Shown here piece after piece: positions 7,831 through 16,186 of a DNA stretch of 64,000 bases. The notes under the pieces are model-generated. The model did no database searches. It was not told the DNA's origin and worked only from the letters and a program-made list of their open reading frames with translations. Position 1 is the first letter of the stretch. Every line of letters begins with the position of its first letter. Origin of the DNA: Psychrobacillus sp042944905 (GTDB lineage: Bacteria; Bacillota; Bacilli; Bacillales_A; Planococcaceae); NCBI RefSeq assembly GCF_042944905.1, contig NZ_CP168496.1:3844001-3908000 (forward strand), written 5' to 3'. A program made the translations under genes and the position numbers.

Positions 7831-9000
7831 ATGAAGAAAAAAGATCCTATATGGACTAAAGCATTTATTAGCTTATTTACAACAAATTTTTCAATTTTTA
7901 TCGTTTTTTACGGTTTAGTATCTGCACTTCCTCTGTACGCAAAAGATGTCTTATCACGTTCAGATGAAGATGCGGGTTTATTAATGACCATTTTTTTAAT
8001 TTCTGCAATTATTGTTCGACCATTCTCCGGAAAACTTTTAGATCTTGTAGGCAAGCGCAAAATGCTTTGGACTACTTTATTCCTGTATTTAATATGTACA
8101 GGGCTTTATTATGTGGTCGAACCTTTTCAAGCGTTATTAGTATTACGATTTGTACAAGGTATTTTCTTTAGTATTGCCACAACTGCAAGTGGATCTTTGG
8201 CTGCAGATAATATTCCAATATCCAGACGTGGTGCTGGATTAGGTTATTTTACTATGTCGACAAACTTAGCGGTTGTTGTTGGTCCATTTGTCGCTTTAAC
8301 TTTCATACAGGTTTTCTCTTATGACCTATTATTTCTATCATTAACAGCTTTACTAGTACTCGGTGCGACCGCTGCATTAATGATACCAGCCGATAAGAAG
8401 CGAGCTAAATCTCTCCCAAAAACAAAACTAACTTGGAATGACCTCTTTGAGAAAAAGGCTTTGCCGATTGCCTTTAATGCAAGCTTAGTTGCTTTTGCAT
8501 ATGCTAGTGTCCTATCTTATTTATCTATTTATTCACAAGAAAAGGGTTTGTTGCACTTAACGAGCAGTTTCTTTGCCGTTTTTGCGGCTGTTATGCTTTT
8601 AACGAGACCATTTACAGGTCGTATTTTTGATGAAAAAGGTCCTCAATATATTATTATTCCAGGTCTATTTTCGTTTATAGTTGGACTTGTGTTACTTGCA
8701 TTTATGAATTCCCCTTTCCTATTCTTACTTGCAGGTGCCTTTATCGGTCTTGGTTACGGTGCTGTTGTACCTAGCTTTCAAACGCTTGCAATTCAATCGA
8801 CAAAAAACGAAAGAAGTGGTTATGCTACCGCTACATTTTTTACATTGTTTGATACAGGACTGGCCATAGGATCTTATGTTCTTGGATTAATCGCTAGTCG
8901 GCTTGGCTATCAAAACTTATATTTATTTTCTATCATCTTCCTTTTTATCGCAGTAGTCGTATTCATAGTAAGACAGAAGAAGATGGACCGTTTAGCTTAA
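7831..9000 (+). CDS. MFS transporter, probable drug efflux (YwoG-like)
   Basis: A 389-residue integral membrane protein with 12 predicted segments in two halves. The loop after segment 2 holds RPFSGKLLDLVGKRK, matching the MFS A-motif GxLaDrxGrk, repeated in the second half as RPFTGRIFDEKGP. Length and pairing with a MarR regulator favour a proton-driven efflux role. Substrate is not evident; YwoG of B. subtilis is the nearest relative I can suggest. AGGTGG precedes the ATG. The terminator starts inside the last codons. Confidence 0.85.
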   Translation: MKKKDPIWTKAFISLFTTNFSIFIVFYGLVSALPLYAKDVLSRSDEDAGLLMTIFLISAIIVRPFSGKLLDLVGKRKMLWTTLFLYLICTGLYYVVEPFQALLVLRFVQGIFFSIATTASGSLAADNIPISRRGAGLGYFTMSTNLAVVVGPFVALTFIQVFSYDLLFLSLTALLVLGATAALMIPADKKRAKSLPKTKLTWNDLFEKKALPIAFNASLVAFAYASVLSYLSIYSQEKGLLHLTSSFFAVFAAVMLLTRPFTGRIFDEKGPQYIIIPGLFSFIVGLVLLAFMNSPFLFLLAGAFIGLGYGAVVPSFQTLAIQSTKNERSGYATATFFTLFDTGLAIGSYVLGLIASRLGYQNLYLFSIIFLFIAVVVFIVRQKKMDRLA

Positions 9001-9016
9001 TTGCTGAACGGTTTTT
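8987..9016 (+). terminator. intrinsic terminator overlapping the gene end
   Basis: Ten-bp stem ACCGTTTAGC/GCTGAACGGT (one G-U pair) followed by five T. The 5' arm is the last codons of the MFS gene. Confidence 0.8.
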
Positions 9017-9101
9017 CTTTTCCAATTTAATTGTCCATGTATGTATATTCGCCCTGTATTTGGAAAGACTTGAATGGATATAAATTTTGGGAGGGAATTC
9101 A

Positions 9102-9638
9102 ATGAAAAAGCAATACATTTTTATTTTGCTAGCTACAATGGTTGTTCTCGGAGGGTGTAATTTCTCATCCGCAGATGCTGACTTAAATGAAACCGTGCAA
9201 GTTTCGTTAATAAACACAGAAGGAAAAGAAGTTGGACAAGCTACACTCACAGAACATTCTAAAGGTGTACATATCCACTTAAAGGCAGAAGGATTAACTC
9301 CAGGAGTAAAAGCTATACATTTTCACGAGACAGCTATATGTGAAAAACCAGAATTTACAACTGCAGGAGCACATTTTAACCCTACTCATAAGGAGCATGG
9401 CTTTGAAAACCCAAAAGGCTATCACTCTGGTGACTTGCCTAACATAGAGATTGGCGAAGATGGTAAAGTAGAATTAGAAACAGTATCTCCTGCAGTAGTT
9501 TTAACTGCCGGGAAAAGTAATTCGCTTTTAGATGCAGATGGTAGCTCTATTATTATCCATGAAAATGCAGATGATTATAAAACAGATCCCTCTGGAAATT
9601 CTGGAAAACGAATTGTATGTGGGGAAATTAAAAAGTAA
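9102..9638 (+). CDS. sodC: Cu-Zn superoxide dismutase, lipoprotein
   Basis: A 178-residue lipoprotein: hydrophobic signal (IFILLATMVVL) ending in lipobox LGGC, so the mature enzyme is anchored outside the membrane. It disproportionates superoxide at the cell surface. All metal ligands can be traced by motif: IHFHE (two Cu His), GAHFNP (bridging His), EHG and YHSGD (Zn His and Asp), IIIHENADDY (fourth Cu His), and CGEI with the first-loop Cys in AICEKP for the disulfide. B. subtilis YojM is reported to lack some Cu ligands; this protein does not. ATG 9102 follows GGGAGGG. Seventeen bases later lies the CAP-domain gene. Confidence 0.92.
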   Translation: MKKQYIFILLATMVVLGGCNFSSADADLNETVQVSLINTEGKEVGQATLTEHSKGVHIHLKAEGLTPGVKAIHFHETAICEKPEFTTAGAHFNPTHKEHGFENPKGYHSGDLPNIEIGEDGKVELETVSPAVVLTAGKSNSLLDADGSSIIIHENADDYKTDPSGNSGKRIVCGEIKK

Positions 9639-9655
9639 GTTGGGCGGTGAATGTG

Positions 9656-10738
9656 ATGAGAAAAATAGGTTGGTTTTTACTATTTATTTTAGTGATCTTC
9701 TTCTCTAGACCACTTTGGGAAGAGTATGCGGAGGACTATGTAGATCTTTCCTTTTTAACACCCGTAGATGAGTGGATTGACTCTTTAGAGGTAGGTCATT
9801 ACTTGAATGAAGCCAAAACATATTGGATGGAAATAAAAAGCGAACCAGCAACTACAATTTCTTCTGATCAAGAACCTCCTATAGGAAACGGAATAGAACT
9901 AGATCAAATAACGCTCGGTATGAAAAAAAGTGAGATTGAGAAAATACACGGTAATGCAAAAAGAGTGAGTTTAAATGAATATAATCTAGTTTGGCATACG
10001 TATCATGAAAATTATCAAAACTTCATGATGGTTTCTTATAATATAAACAATAAGGTAAATGGAATGTTTACCAATCAACCCTCTCAATCAGCCTTCTTAG
10101 GATTGCAAATGGATAGTACGAGGGATGAGGTCCACTCAGTTCTTGGTGAACCCCTAACTAAACTGAGGAAAGGTAATATTGTCTATATTCTTCCAGACAC
10201 AGGGGAATATGATTTATATTTGATAGATGAAAATTATGTGACTCTTTTTTATGATTTACATGAAAATAATACGATTACCGCGATACAAATAGTCGCAAAA
10301 TCGGTGGAAAACAATCAGCCATCTACGTTTGGAAAACCATCTGAAGAGTTGAAAAAAGGATTTGAATTTCAGCTTTTTGATTTAACAAATGCTGCACGAG
10401 CAATACGTGGTCTATCTATTCTTACTTATGACCAAGCTGTGAGTAATACAGCTCGAAAACATAGTGAAGATATGGCAATTCACAATTATTTTAGTCACGA
10501 AGATCTAGAAGGTAAGTCTCCATTTGATAGGATGGAAGAGGATGGTTTACTATTTACGTATGCTGGAGAGAACTTAGCTTACGGACAAGCAAGTAGCATT
10601 TTTGCCCATGAAGGTTTAATGAATTCCAGCGGTCATCGTAAAAATATTTTAAGTAGTGATTTTCATAATTTAGGAGTCGGCACTGCTTTTAATGTAGAAT
10701 CTACTCCTTATTACACAGAGAATTTTTATTCGAAATAA
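9656..10738 (+). CDS. CAP-domain protein with CAP-associated N-terminal region (YlbC-like)
   Basis: About 360 residues. An N-terminal hydrophobic segment (IGWFLLFILVIFF) serves as signal anchor. Residues ~85-220 form the CAP-associated region, with GMKKSEIEKIHG and a second copy, GLQMDSTRDEVHSVLGEP. Residues ~235-360 form the CAP/SCP domain: HSEDMAIHNYFSHED, GENLAYG and SSGHRKNIL. The order matches B. subtilis YlbC. The enzymatic role of bacterial CAP domains is unsettled; some act on cell wall or matrix. It probably shares a transcript with sodC. The start could be GTG 9647 or 9653, or ATG 9656; I take ATG after GGGCGGTGA. Confidence 0.85.
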   Translation: MRKIGWFLLFILVIFFSRPLWEEYAEDYVDLSFLTPVDEWIDSLEVGHYLNEAKTYWMEIKSEPATTISSDQEPPIGNGIELDQITLGMKKSEIEKIHGNAKRVSLNEYNLVWHTYHENYQNFMMVSYNINNKVNGMFTNQPSQSAFLGLQMDSTRDEVHSVLGEPLTKLRKGNIVYILPDTGEYDLYLIDENYVTLFYDLHENNTITAIQIVAKSVENNQPSTFGKPSEELKKGFEFQLFDLTNAARAIRGLSILTYDQAVSNTARKHSEDMAIHNYFSHEDLEGKSPFDRMEEDGLLFTYAGENLAYGQASSIFAHEGLMNSSGHRKNILSSDFHNLGVGTAFNVESTPYYTENFYSK

Positions 10739-10817
10739 GAAAAGCCCGAGCGTCCTTTAAGTGCACCTGGTCTTTACTATTTCCAGAGTGCTTTGGACGA
10801 AACCTTGGCTACACTAT
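10737..10817. repeat. dispersed intergenic repeat A, copy 1
   Basis: About 80 bases that match 35438-35518 at roughly 85% by eye; the shared core runs from AGCGTCCTTTAAGTGCA through CTTTACTATTTCCAGAGTG to TTTGGAC. It starts inside the TAA stop codon of the CAP gene, exactly as copy 2 does at the SRPBCC gene. Confidence 0.8.
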
Positions 10818-10903
10818 TATCGTTGGAATTATGTAGCTTATGTTTGTTCGTCGCCCTCTTGAAATTTGTAGAAACAAGGTGCATTAGGTTTGGATAATGA
10901 GAG

Positions 10904-11005
10904 AATAAATCCTTTCCTATACTTTTAAAAGCAGACGAAGATGCAATTTCGTCCGCTCAGCGCTTCTTTATTAATGGATGCTGTCTATTTTTCTTTAGTT
11001 CTGCT
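10904..11005. repeat. dispersed intergenic repeat B, copy 1
   Basis: About 100 bases matching 63784-63886. The core contains a hairpin, GCAGACGAA (10931-10939) against TTCGTCCGC (10948-10956), with one mismatch here and none in copy 2. It lies in the same gap as repeat A, which has no gene. Confidence 0.8.
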
Positions 11006-11093
11006 TTCCATTCAAATATACAGATATAAATAGATACTTTTTTACAGATTTTTATCCAAAGATGCATACCCTCTATAGGTGAAAACTTTCCAA

Positions 11094-11145
11094 CGTCCCT
11101 GTATCAGACTCAATTGTTCCCCAAGTTGTGGCTGACACAGGGACG
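11094..11145. repeat. long imperfect palindrome
   Basis: CGTCCCTGTATCAG (11094-11107) pairs with CTGACACAGGGACG (11132-11145), 14 bp with one mismatch, around a 24-base centre that itself partly pairs. It lies downstream of the AlkD gene but has no T tract on the minus strand, so it looks like a palindromic repeat more than a terminator. Confidence 0.6.
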
Positions 11146-11165
11146 CTTGTAAATGGTATTATTTT

Positions 11166-11840
11166 TTATTTAAAATGTTTTAATGCTTCTCGCTTACTTA
11201 AAGCAGCAAGTTGCGTATTTTCTACAAATTGGCGAACGACTTCTGGGTTTGTTTTTGCATATTCTCTTAGTACCCACCCTATTGCCTTTTGAATGAAAAA
11301 TTCTTTTGAAGTTGCGTGACGTTTAATAGTTGCAAATAATAATTCTTCATTCGTGTCTTTCTTGTATTTTAGTTGATGTAAAATAGAAGCACGGTTTGTC
11401 CACATATTTGAAGACTTTGCCCATTTCACCATAACAGCTTCGCCTTCTACTCTATTAGCTTTTACAATATCTCCAACAATCTTTGGTGCAATCGAGTCTA
11501 TGCTATCCCACCACGAATAATTTTCAATTAACTTTAGGCAAAAAGGTAAATCTTCTATCGTTAGTTTCTTTTTATATTTACCTAATAATTCGATTGCCAC
11601 GTAATGATATTCTCGCTCTTCTAATTGAAAAAGTGCCCATACCTCATCATGTAATGATTCGAATGAAGGAAGCTCATTTTCTTTTATCAGTGCACTAAAA
11701 ACCATTCTTCGTTCCGGGGTTTTGATTCCTAAAAAAGGGAAGTTGTTTTTCATATATTTTGCCATCGGTATTGCATTTTCTTCGTTTCGATGCGGCTCCA
11801 TATAACTTTTAACCAGTTCTGTTGACCACTTAGGCTTCAT
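11166..11840 (-). CDS. DNA alkylation repair protein, AlkD-type HEAT-like glycosylase
   Basis: A 224-residue all-helical protein of the AlkD family, which excises positively charged alkylated purines. Residues that match the AlkD active site are visible: YSWWDSIDSIA supplies the Trp and catalytic Asp (B. cereus W109/D113), and MWTNRASIL supplies the Arg (R148). The FIQKAIGWVLREYAKTNP segment near the end is also typical. It follows the nitroreductase gene: its ribosome binding site GAGGA overlaps that gene's stop codon, so the two are cotranscribed and coupled. ATG 11840 is preferred to TTG 11846. Confidence 0.88.
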   Translation of the reverse strand: MKPKWSTELVKSYMEPHRNEENAIPMAKYMKNNFPFLGIKTPERRMVFSALIKENELPSFESLHDEVWALFQLEEREYHYVAIELLGKYKKKLTIEDLPFCLKLIENYSWWDSIDSIAPKIVGDIVKANRVEGEAVMVKWAKSSNMWTNRASILHQLKYKKDTNEELLFATIKRHATSKEFFIQKAIGWVLREYAKTNPEVVRQFVENTQLAALSKREALKHFK

Positions 11841-11849
11841 ATTCAATCC

Positions 11850-12581
11850 TCATTTCAAATGGAATCCTTTACTAGATAGAAATTCCGCCATATGCGAACG
11901 TCTTGGCGTTTTTAGAAAATCAGCCATTAATTTAGTCCAATTTGCAACTTTTTGGTTGGATCCTCTGCTGACATAATAATCTTCCATTGTCTGGTCATAT
12001 TCCTTTAATAGCTCTTCGTATTTCGAGCTATCATATTCATTTTCATGAAGTACTGCAGCTACAGGAAGTCTAGGTTTTACATCATTTTGTTGATCAGGTA
12101 TCCCTAAAGTAAGTGCAAATAACGGAAAAACTCCTTCTGGTAAGTCAAATAAACGACTGATTTCCGCAGGTTCATTTCGTACACCACCTATATAACAAAT
12201 TCCATACCCTTTAGATTCTGCAGCAATTACTAAATTTTGTGCAAATAAGGCGACATCCACTGTACCTACTAATACATTTTCAGTCGTATCCATCATAATA
12301 TCCGTATCTTGCATTTTACCAGCTGCTTGAAGACGATGAAAATCAGCACATAATAAAAACGCTGCTCCTGCAGTTTCAAATTGCTTTGGGTTGCTAGATA
12401 GTCTACCTAACTCTTCTTTTTTCTTATCATCTGTCACCCAGACAACGCTATATGCTTGTACAAAATGGGAGCTTGCGGCATGTTGAGCAGTTTCTATAAG
12501 TTCTGAAACTTCCTCTCTAGACAATGTATAATCTTTATATTTTCGAACAGATGCATGATTGCGTAATAATTTTTCTACCAT
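11850..12581 (-). CDS. NADPH-dependent nitroreductase (NfsA/NfrA type)
   Basis: A 243-residue FMN-dependent oxidoreductase of the oxygen-insensitive class. Seen: N-terminal NHASVRKYKDYTLS (FMN phosphate contact), HAASSHFVQAYSVV, GTVDVALFAQNLVIAAESKGYGICYIGGVRNEP in the middle, and LFALTLGIP. Such enzymes reduce nitroaromatics, flavins or quinones with NADPH. It heads a two-gene operon with the AlkD-type glycosylase, which hints at a shared detoxification/repair theme, though this is inference. AGAGGT ribosome binding site upstream. Confidence 0.87.
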   Translation of the reverse strand: MVEKLLRNHASVRKYKDYTLSREEVSELIETAQHAASSHFVQAYSVVWVTDDKKKEELGRLSSNPKQFETAGAAFLLCADFHRLQAAGKMQDTDIMMDTTENVLVGTVDVALFAQNLVIAAESKGYGICYIGGVRNEPAEISRLFDLPEGVFPLFALTLGIPDQQNDVKPRLPVAAVLHENEYDSSKYEELLKEYDQTMEDYYVSRGSNQKVANWTKLMADFLKTPRRSHMAEFLSSKGFHLK

Positions 12582-12651
12582 CTTGTCTAACCTCTTTTCT
12601 ACATTTTTCTTTATGTATAGTATAGCTGAATATTGTGAATGGAGAAAAATT

Positions 12652-12696
12652 AAAAGCGAATTAGATTGTCTTTAACAGACTCCCTAATTCGCTTTT
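12652..12696 (-). terminator. terminator of the aldehyde dehydrogenase operon
   Basis: Thirteen-bp perfect stem AAAAGCGAATTAG/CTAATTCGCTTTT just past the DUF779 stop codon, with a T-rich tail on the minus strand. Confidence 0.88.
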
Positions 12697-12698
12697 AT

Positions 12699-13055
12699 TT
12701 AAGTTTGTAAATGCCTATTTTCTTCTGCAGTGAAAGCTCTGGATCTTGTTAAAAAACGTTTCCCCTCTACACCTTCAAGGGAGAACATGCCCCCACGTCC
12801 GTCCACTACATCGATTATTAGCTGTGTATGCTTCCAATATTCAAACTGGCTTTTATGCATATAAAAGGGGGTATATCCAATACTTCCTAAAAACACATCC
12901 TGATCCCCTAAAATTAAATCACCATCTGGATAACACATGGGAGAGGACCCATCACAACAGCCTCCAGATTGATGAAACATTAGCTGACCATGCTTACTTT
13001 TCAATAATTCAATGAGTTCTAGTGCAGTGTCTGTAGCGATTACACGTTCAACCAT
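12699..13055 (-). CDS. DUF779 protein, aldehyde dehydrogenase partner
   Basis: A 118-residue protein with the DUF779 signature HQSGGCCDGSSPMCYP (about residues 28-43), a Cys-rich loop that could hold a metal or redox centre, then MHKSQFEYWKHTQ and the GRGGMFSLEG segment. DUF779 genes sit next to acetaldehyde-type dehydrogenases in many bacteria, and here it follows one by 20 bases. The role is unproven; a maturation or accessory function is inference. A strong AAGGGTGAG-type binding site precedes it. Confidence 0.88.
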   Translation of the reverse strand: MVERVIATDTALELIELLKSKHGQLMFHQSGGCCDGSSPMCYPDGDLILGDQDVFLGSIGYTPFYMHKSQFEYWKHTQLIIDVVDGRGGMFSLEGVEGKRFLTRSRAFTAEENRHLQT

Positions 13056-13075
13056 CTACACTCACCCTTTCCTTA

Positions 13076-14596
13076 TCAAAAGAATCCAAGTTTGTTTTCA
13101 TTATAACTAACAAGAAGATTCTTAGTTTGTTGGTAGTGGTTGAGCATCATTAAATGATTTTCTCGGCCAATACCTGACATTTTATAACCACCAAATGCAG
13201 AATGAGCTGGATATTGGTGATAGCAGTTTGTCCAAACACGCCCCGCTTGAATACCACGTCCAAAACGATACGCCGTGTTCATATTACGTGTCCAAATGCC
13301 AGATCCTAATCCGTATAATGTATCATTTGCAATTTCCAGTGCTTCTTCTTTTGTTTTAAAAGTTGTTACAGATACTACTGGACCGAAGATTTCCTCTTGG
13401 AAAATGCGCATATTGTTCGTACCTTTAAACACTGTTGGTTTAATATAATATCCATCTGCAAATTCTCCATCAAGTATATTACGTTCTCCTCCGATTAAGC
13501 ACTCTGCACCTTCTTGCTTTCCGATATCTAAGTAAGACATGATTTTTTCCATTTGTTCAGTCGATGCCTGGGCACCCATCATTGTATTTGGATCTAATGG
13601 GTTTCCAATTTTAATCGCTTCCACGCGTGCCAGTACTCGTTCGATGAATCGATCATAAATAGATTCTTGAATAAGTACACGAGATGGACACGTACAAACT
13701 TCTCCTTGGTTTAAAGCAAATAGAACGAATCCTTCTACTGCTTTATCCAAAAATGCATCATCTTCATCCATAATATCTTCGAAGAAAATATTTGGTGATT
13801 TTCCTCCAAGCTCTAACGTTACTGGAATTAAGTTTTGAGACGCATATTGCATTATTAAGCGACCAGTTGTTGTTTCACCTGTAAACGCTATTTTACTAAT
13901 CCGTGGGCTAGATGCCAGTGGCTTACCAGCTTCTAATCCAAATCCATTTACAATATTCAAAACACCTGGTGGTAATAAATCACCAATTAACTCCATAAGA
14001 ACTAAAATAGATGCAGGCGTTTGTTCTGCGGGTTTTAAGACGACGCAATTTCCTGCCGCAAGTGCCGGTGCAAGTTTCCAAACAGCCATTAATATTGGGA
14101 AGTTCCATGGAATAATTTGTCCAACTACGCCAAGCGGCTCATTAAAATGATAGGCAACGGTATCATTATCAATTTGACTCAAATTTCCTTCTTGTGCACG
14201 AATAGCCCCTGCAAAATAACGAAAATGGTCAATTGCTAATGGCAAGTCAGCGTTTAATGTTTCACGAACTGCTTTCCCGTTATCCCATGTTTCCGCAACT
14301 GCAAGCATCTCTAGGTTTTCCTCTATACGATTTGCAATTTTATTTAATATATTTGATCTTTCCGCCACGGAAGTTTTACCCCAAGCATCTTTTGCTCCGT
14401 GTGCTGCATCTAAAGCAAGCTCAATGTCTTCTGCAGTTGAACGTGCAACTTGGGTAAATACTTTCCCTGTGATTGGTGTTACGTTTTCAAAGTATTCTCC
14501 TTTTACCGGGGGTGTCCACTCGCCATTAATATAGTTTTCATACTTGTCCTTAAATGAAACCTTCGAGCCTTCTGTATTCGGAAATGCATAAACCAT
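13076..14596 (-). CDS. NAD-dependent aldehyde dehydrogenase (AcoD/AldB type)
   Basis: A 506-residue ALDH, likely oxidising acetaldehyde or similar short aldehydes to the acid. Seen in order: NFPILMAVWKLAPALAAGN (cofactor site), GFGLEAGKPLA, ITFTGETTTG-like IAFTGETTTG, catalytic Glu in LELGGKSPN and catalytic Cys in GEVCTCPSR. The GEVCTCPSR form is typical of AcoD/AldB acetaldehyde enzymes. First gene of a two-gene operon with DUF779. ATG 14596 follows GGGGAGG; a longer frame to 14638 has no binding site. A CcpA-like sequence lies upstream. Confidence 0.9.
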   Translation of the reverse strand: MVYAFPNTEGSKVSFKDKYENYINGEWTPPVKGEYFENVTPITGKVFTQVARSTAEDIELALDAAHGAKDAWGKTSVAERSNILNKIANRIEENLEMLAVAETWDNGKAVRETLNADLPLAIDHFRYFAGAIRAQEGNLSQIDNDTVAYHFNEPLGVVGQIIPWNFPILMAVWKLAPALAAGNCVVLKPAEQTPASILVLMELIGDLLPPGVLNIVNGFGLEAGKPLASSPRISKIAFTGETTTGRLIMQYASQNLIPVTLELGGKSPNIFFEDIMDEDDAFLDKAVEGFVLFALNQGEVCTCPSRVLIQESIYDRFIERVLARVEAIKIGNPLDPNTMMGAQASTEQMEKIMSYLDIGKQEGAECLIGGERNILDGEFADGYYIKPTVFKGTNNMRIFQEEIFGPVVSVTTFKTKEEALEIANDTLYGLGSGIWTRNMNTAYRFGRGIQAGRVWTNCYHQYPAHSAFGGYKMSGIGRENHLMMLNHYQQTKNLLVSYNENKLGFF

Positions 14597-14660
14597 CCTG
14601 TAATTCCTCCCCTTAATATCTTTTTTGGCACATTCCACATCTTATGTAGACACGCCTTCA

Positions 14661-14674
14661 CGTATGCGCTTTCA
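14661..14674 (-). promoter_or_regulatory. possible CcpA (cre) site
   Basis: Minus-strand TGAAAGCGCATACG agrees with TGWAANCGNTNWCA at 12 of 14 positions. It is 65-80 bases upstream of the aldehyde dehydrogenase start. Weak evidence on its own. Confidence 0.3.
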
Positions 14675-14805
14675 AAACTATTTAAATAAAAATAGTCTCA
14701 TATCCATTTTGACAGATTAGGTTTAATATTTCAATTATTTACACTATTCTTTTTAAAAAAATAACTTAAGCACATTTAGTATATACTCAAGTCATTTTTC
14801 AAAAT

Positions 14806-15843
14806 TTATTTATTTGTCTCTCTTCTTACAACAGGAGCTACTTCTGTTGCCAGTAGTTCTATTCCTTTTGCAACCTCACTAATTGTTTGGCCGCCAATAT
14901 CCATTTGTGCTATAAATCGTTGATGTCCAAATAATTCATATTGATAAAGAATCTTTTCAATAATTTGTTGTGGACTACCAACAAATAGCGCTGTTTCGGG
15001 ACTTGCCATATGTTCAAAATCGGAACGGGTCATTCTTGTTTCCGTGCCTCTTTGTTTATTCACATAAGACCAATAATTGGAGTAATATGGATAGAACTCA
15101 TCTTTTGCTTGTTGTGTTTCTTTCGCAATATAGGTGTGACCTGTTACCCCAATTTGTAAGCTATCACGAGCATAACCGGCATCTGCTCCTACTCGTAAAT
15201 ACAAGTCTACCAGTGGTTTAAAGTGCATAGGATTTCCACCAAGGATAGCAAGAACCAATCCAGTCCCAAGCCTTCCTGCTCTAACTGCACTTTCCGGGGT
15301 TCCACCAACACCAACCCAAATGGGAAGTTTCTCTTGAACTGGTCTAGGAGAAATCATCGCATTGGATAGGTTTGGTCGAAATTTACCTTCCCAAGTTACT
15401 ATTTCTTCCCTATTTAATTGTTGGAGCAATTTAATATTCTCTTCAAATAAAGCATCGTAATCGTGCAAATCATATCCAAAAAGCGGAAAAGACTCCACAA
15501 ATGCTCCTCGTCCTGCTATTATTTCAGCTCTACCATTTGAAATTTGATCTAACGTAGCGAAATCTTCAAATAAGCGAACGGGATCCACCGTACTTAAAAC
15601 GGTTGTTGCACTCGTTAATTTAATACGCTTTGTTGCTTGTGCAACGGCTGAGAGTACAACTGCTGGAGAGGAAATGGTGTAATCTAATCGATGATGTTCT
15701 CCAACTCCGAAAATATCAAGTCCTGCTTCATCTGCCAACTTTCCTAGTTCTATTACCTCTCTTAAACGCTGTGATGCACTTATGGTTTTTCCAGTAAGCG
15801 GATTTGGGCCAAGGTCGCCAAATGTATAAATACCAATTTCCAT
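14806..15843 (-). CDS. LLM-class flavin-dependent oxidoreductase
   Basis: A 345-residue TIM-barrel protein of the bacterial luciferase-like family, which uses reduced flavin to oxygenate or reduce small molecules. Seen: MEIGIYTFGDL opening, DIFGVGEHHRLD, the RIKLTSATTVLSTVDPVRL strand-loop, and GRAEIIAGRG. The substrate cannot be told from sequence. Its ribosome binding site AGGTGGAG overlaps the end of a small upstream ORF, three bases before the ATG, so the two are translationally coupled. Confidence 0.85.
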   Translation of the reverse strand: MEIGIYTFGDLGPNPLTGKTISASQRLREVIELGKLADEAGLDIFGVGEHHRLDYTISSPAVVLSAVAQATKRIKLTSATTVLSTVDPVRLFEDFATLDQISNGRAEIIAGRGAFVESFPLFGYDLHDYDALFEENIKLLQQLNREEIVTWEGKFRPNLSNAMISPRPVQEKLPIWVGVGGTPESAVRAGRLGTGLVLAILGGNPMHFKPLVDLYLRVGADAGYARDSLQIGVTGHTYIAKETQQAKDEFYPYYSNYWSYVNKQRGTETRMTRSDFEHMASPETALFVGSPQQIIEKILYQYELFGHQRFIAQMDIGGQTISEVAKGIELLATEVAPVVRRETNK

Positions 15844-15846
15844 TGC

Positions 15847-16008
15847 TTACTCCACCTCTGCAAATAATGTAAAACGTTCGATGTGATGCCGAGGATTTTC
15901 AATTTCATCTATTTTTGCTATAGCAATTACCTTATGAGCCTTGTCAGACGTTTTTTTATACATAATATTTTCCATTTTTCCAGTTGCACCTATTACACTA
16001 ATTCCCAA
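15847..16008 (-). CDS. small protein coupled to the LLM oxidoreductase, function unknown
   Basis: A 53-residue ORF below usual length cut-offs. It starts at TTG 16008 (MGISVIGATGKMENIMYK...), exactly 8 bases after a perfect AGGAGG (16017-16022), and ends TAA at 15847, three bases from the next gene's ATG; its last codons carry that gene's binding site. The sequence is mixed and soluble with no membrane segment (middle AHKVIAIAKIDEIENP, end RFTLFAEVE). The opening GISVIGATG resembles the start of a Rossmann fold, but the protein is too short for one. Either a genuine small gene or a truncated remnant kept as a leader. Confidence 0.65.
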   Translation of the reverse strand: MGISVIGATGKMENIMYKKTSDKAHKVIAIAKIDEIENPRHHIERFTLFAEVE

Positions 16009-16146
16009 CCTAATTACCTCCTGTTTGTTTAACTAATTGTCCGTATTAATCTAAAGTTATTAAAGATAGTATATGAACAGCCACTCTAAAGCGACTACCG
16101 ATTTACATCCTATTTCAGCTTTCCATGTACCTTCTTATTTTAGACA

Positions 16147-16177
16147 ACAAAAAAAGCGCTACAAATGCTGTAGCACT
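16147..16177 (-). terminator. terminator of the DedA gene
   Basis: Stem AGCGCTACA/TGTAGCACT (one mismatch); on the minus strand it is followed by seven T. Confidence 0.8.
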
Positions 16178-16186
16178 TTCCTTTTC

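Noticed and set aside
14629..14644. TGGCAC followed by a partial -12 element, resembling a sigma-54 promoter
   Set aside because: It lies on the plus strand, pointing away from the aldehyde dehydrogenase gene, and the -12 half does not fit (ACAT in place of TTGC).
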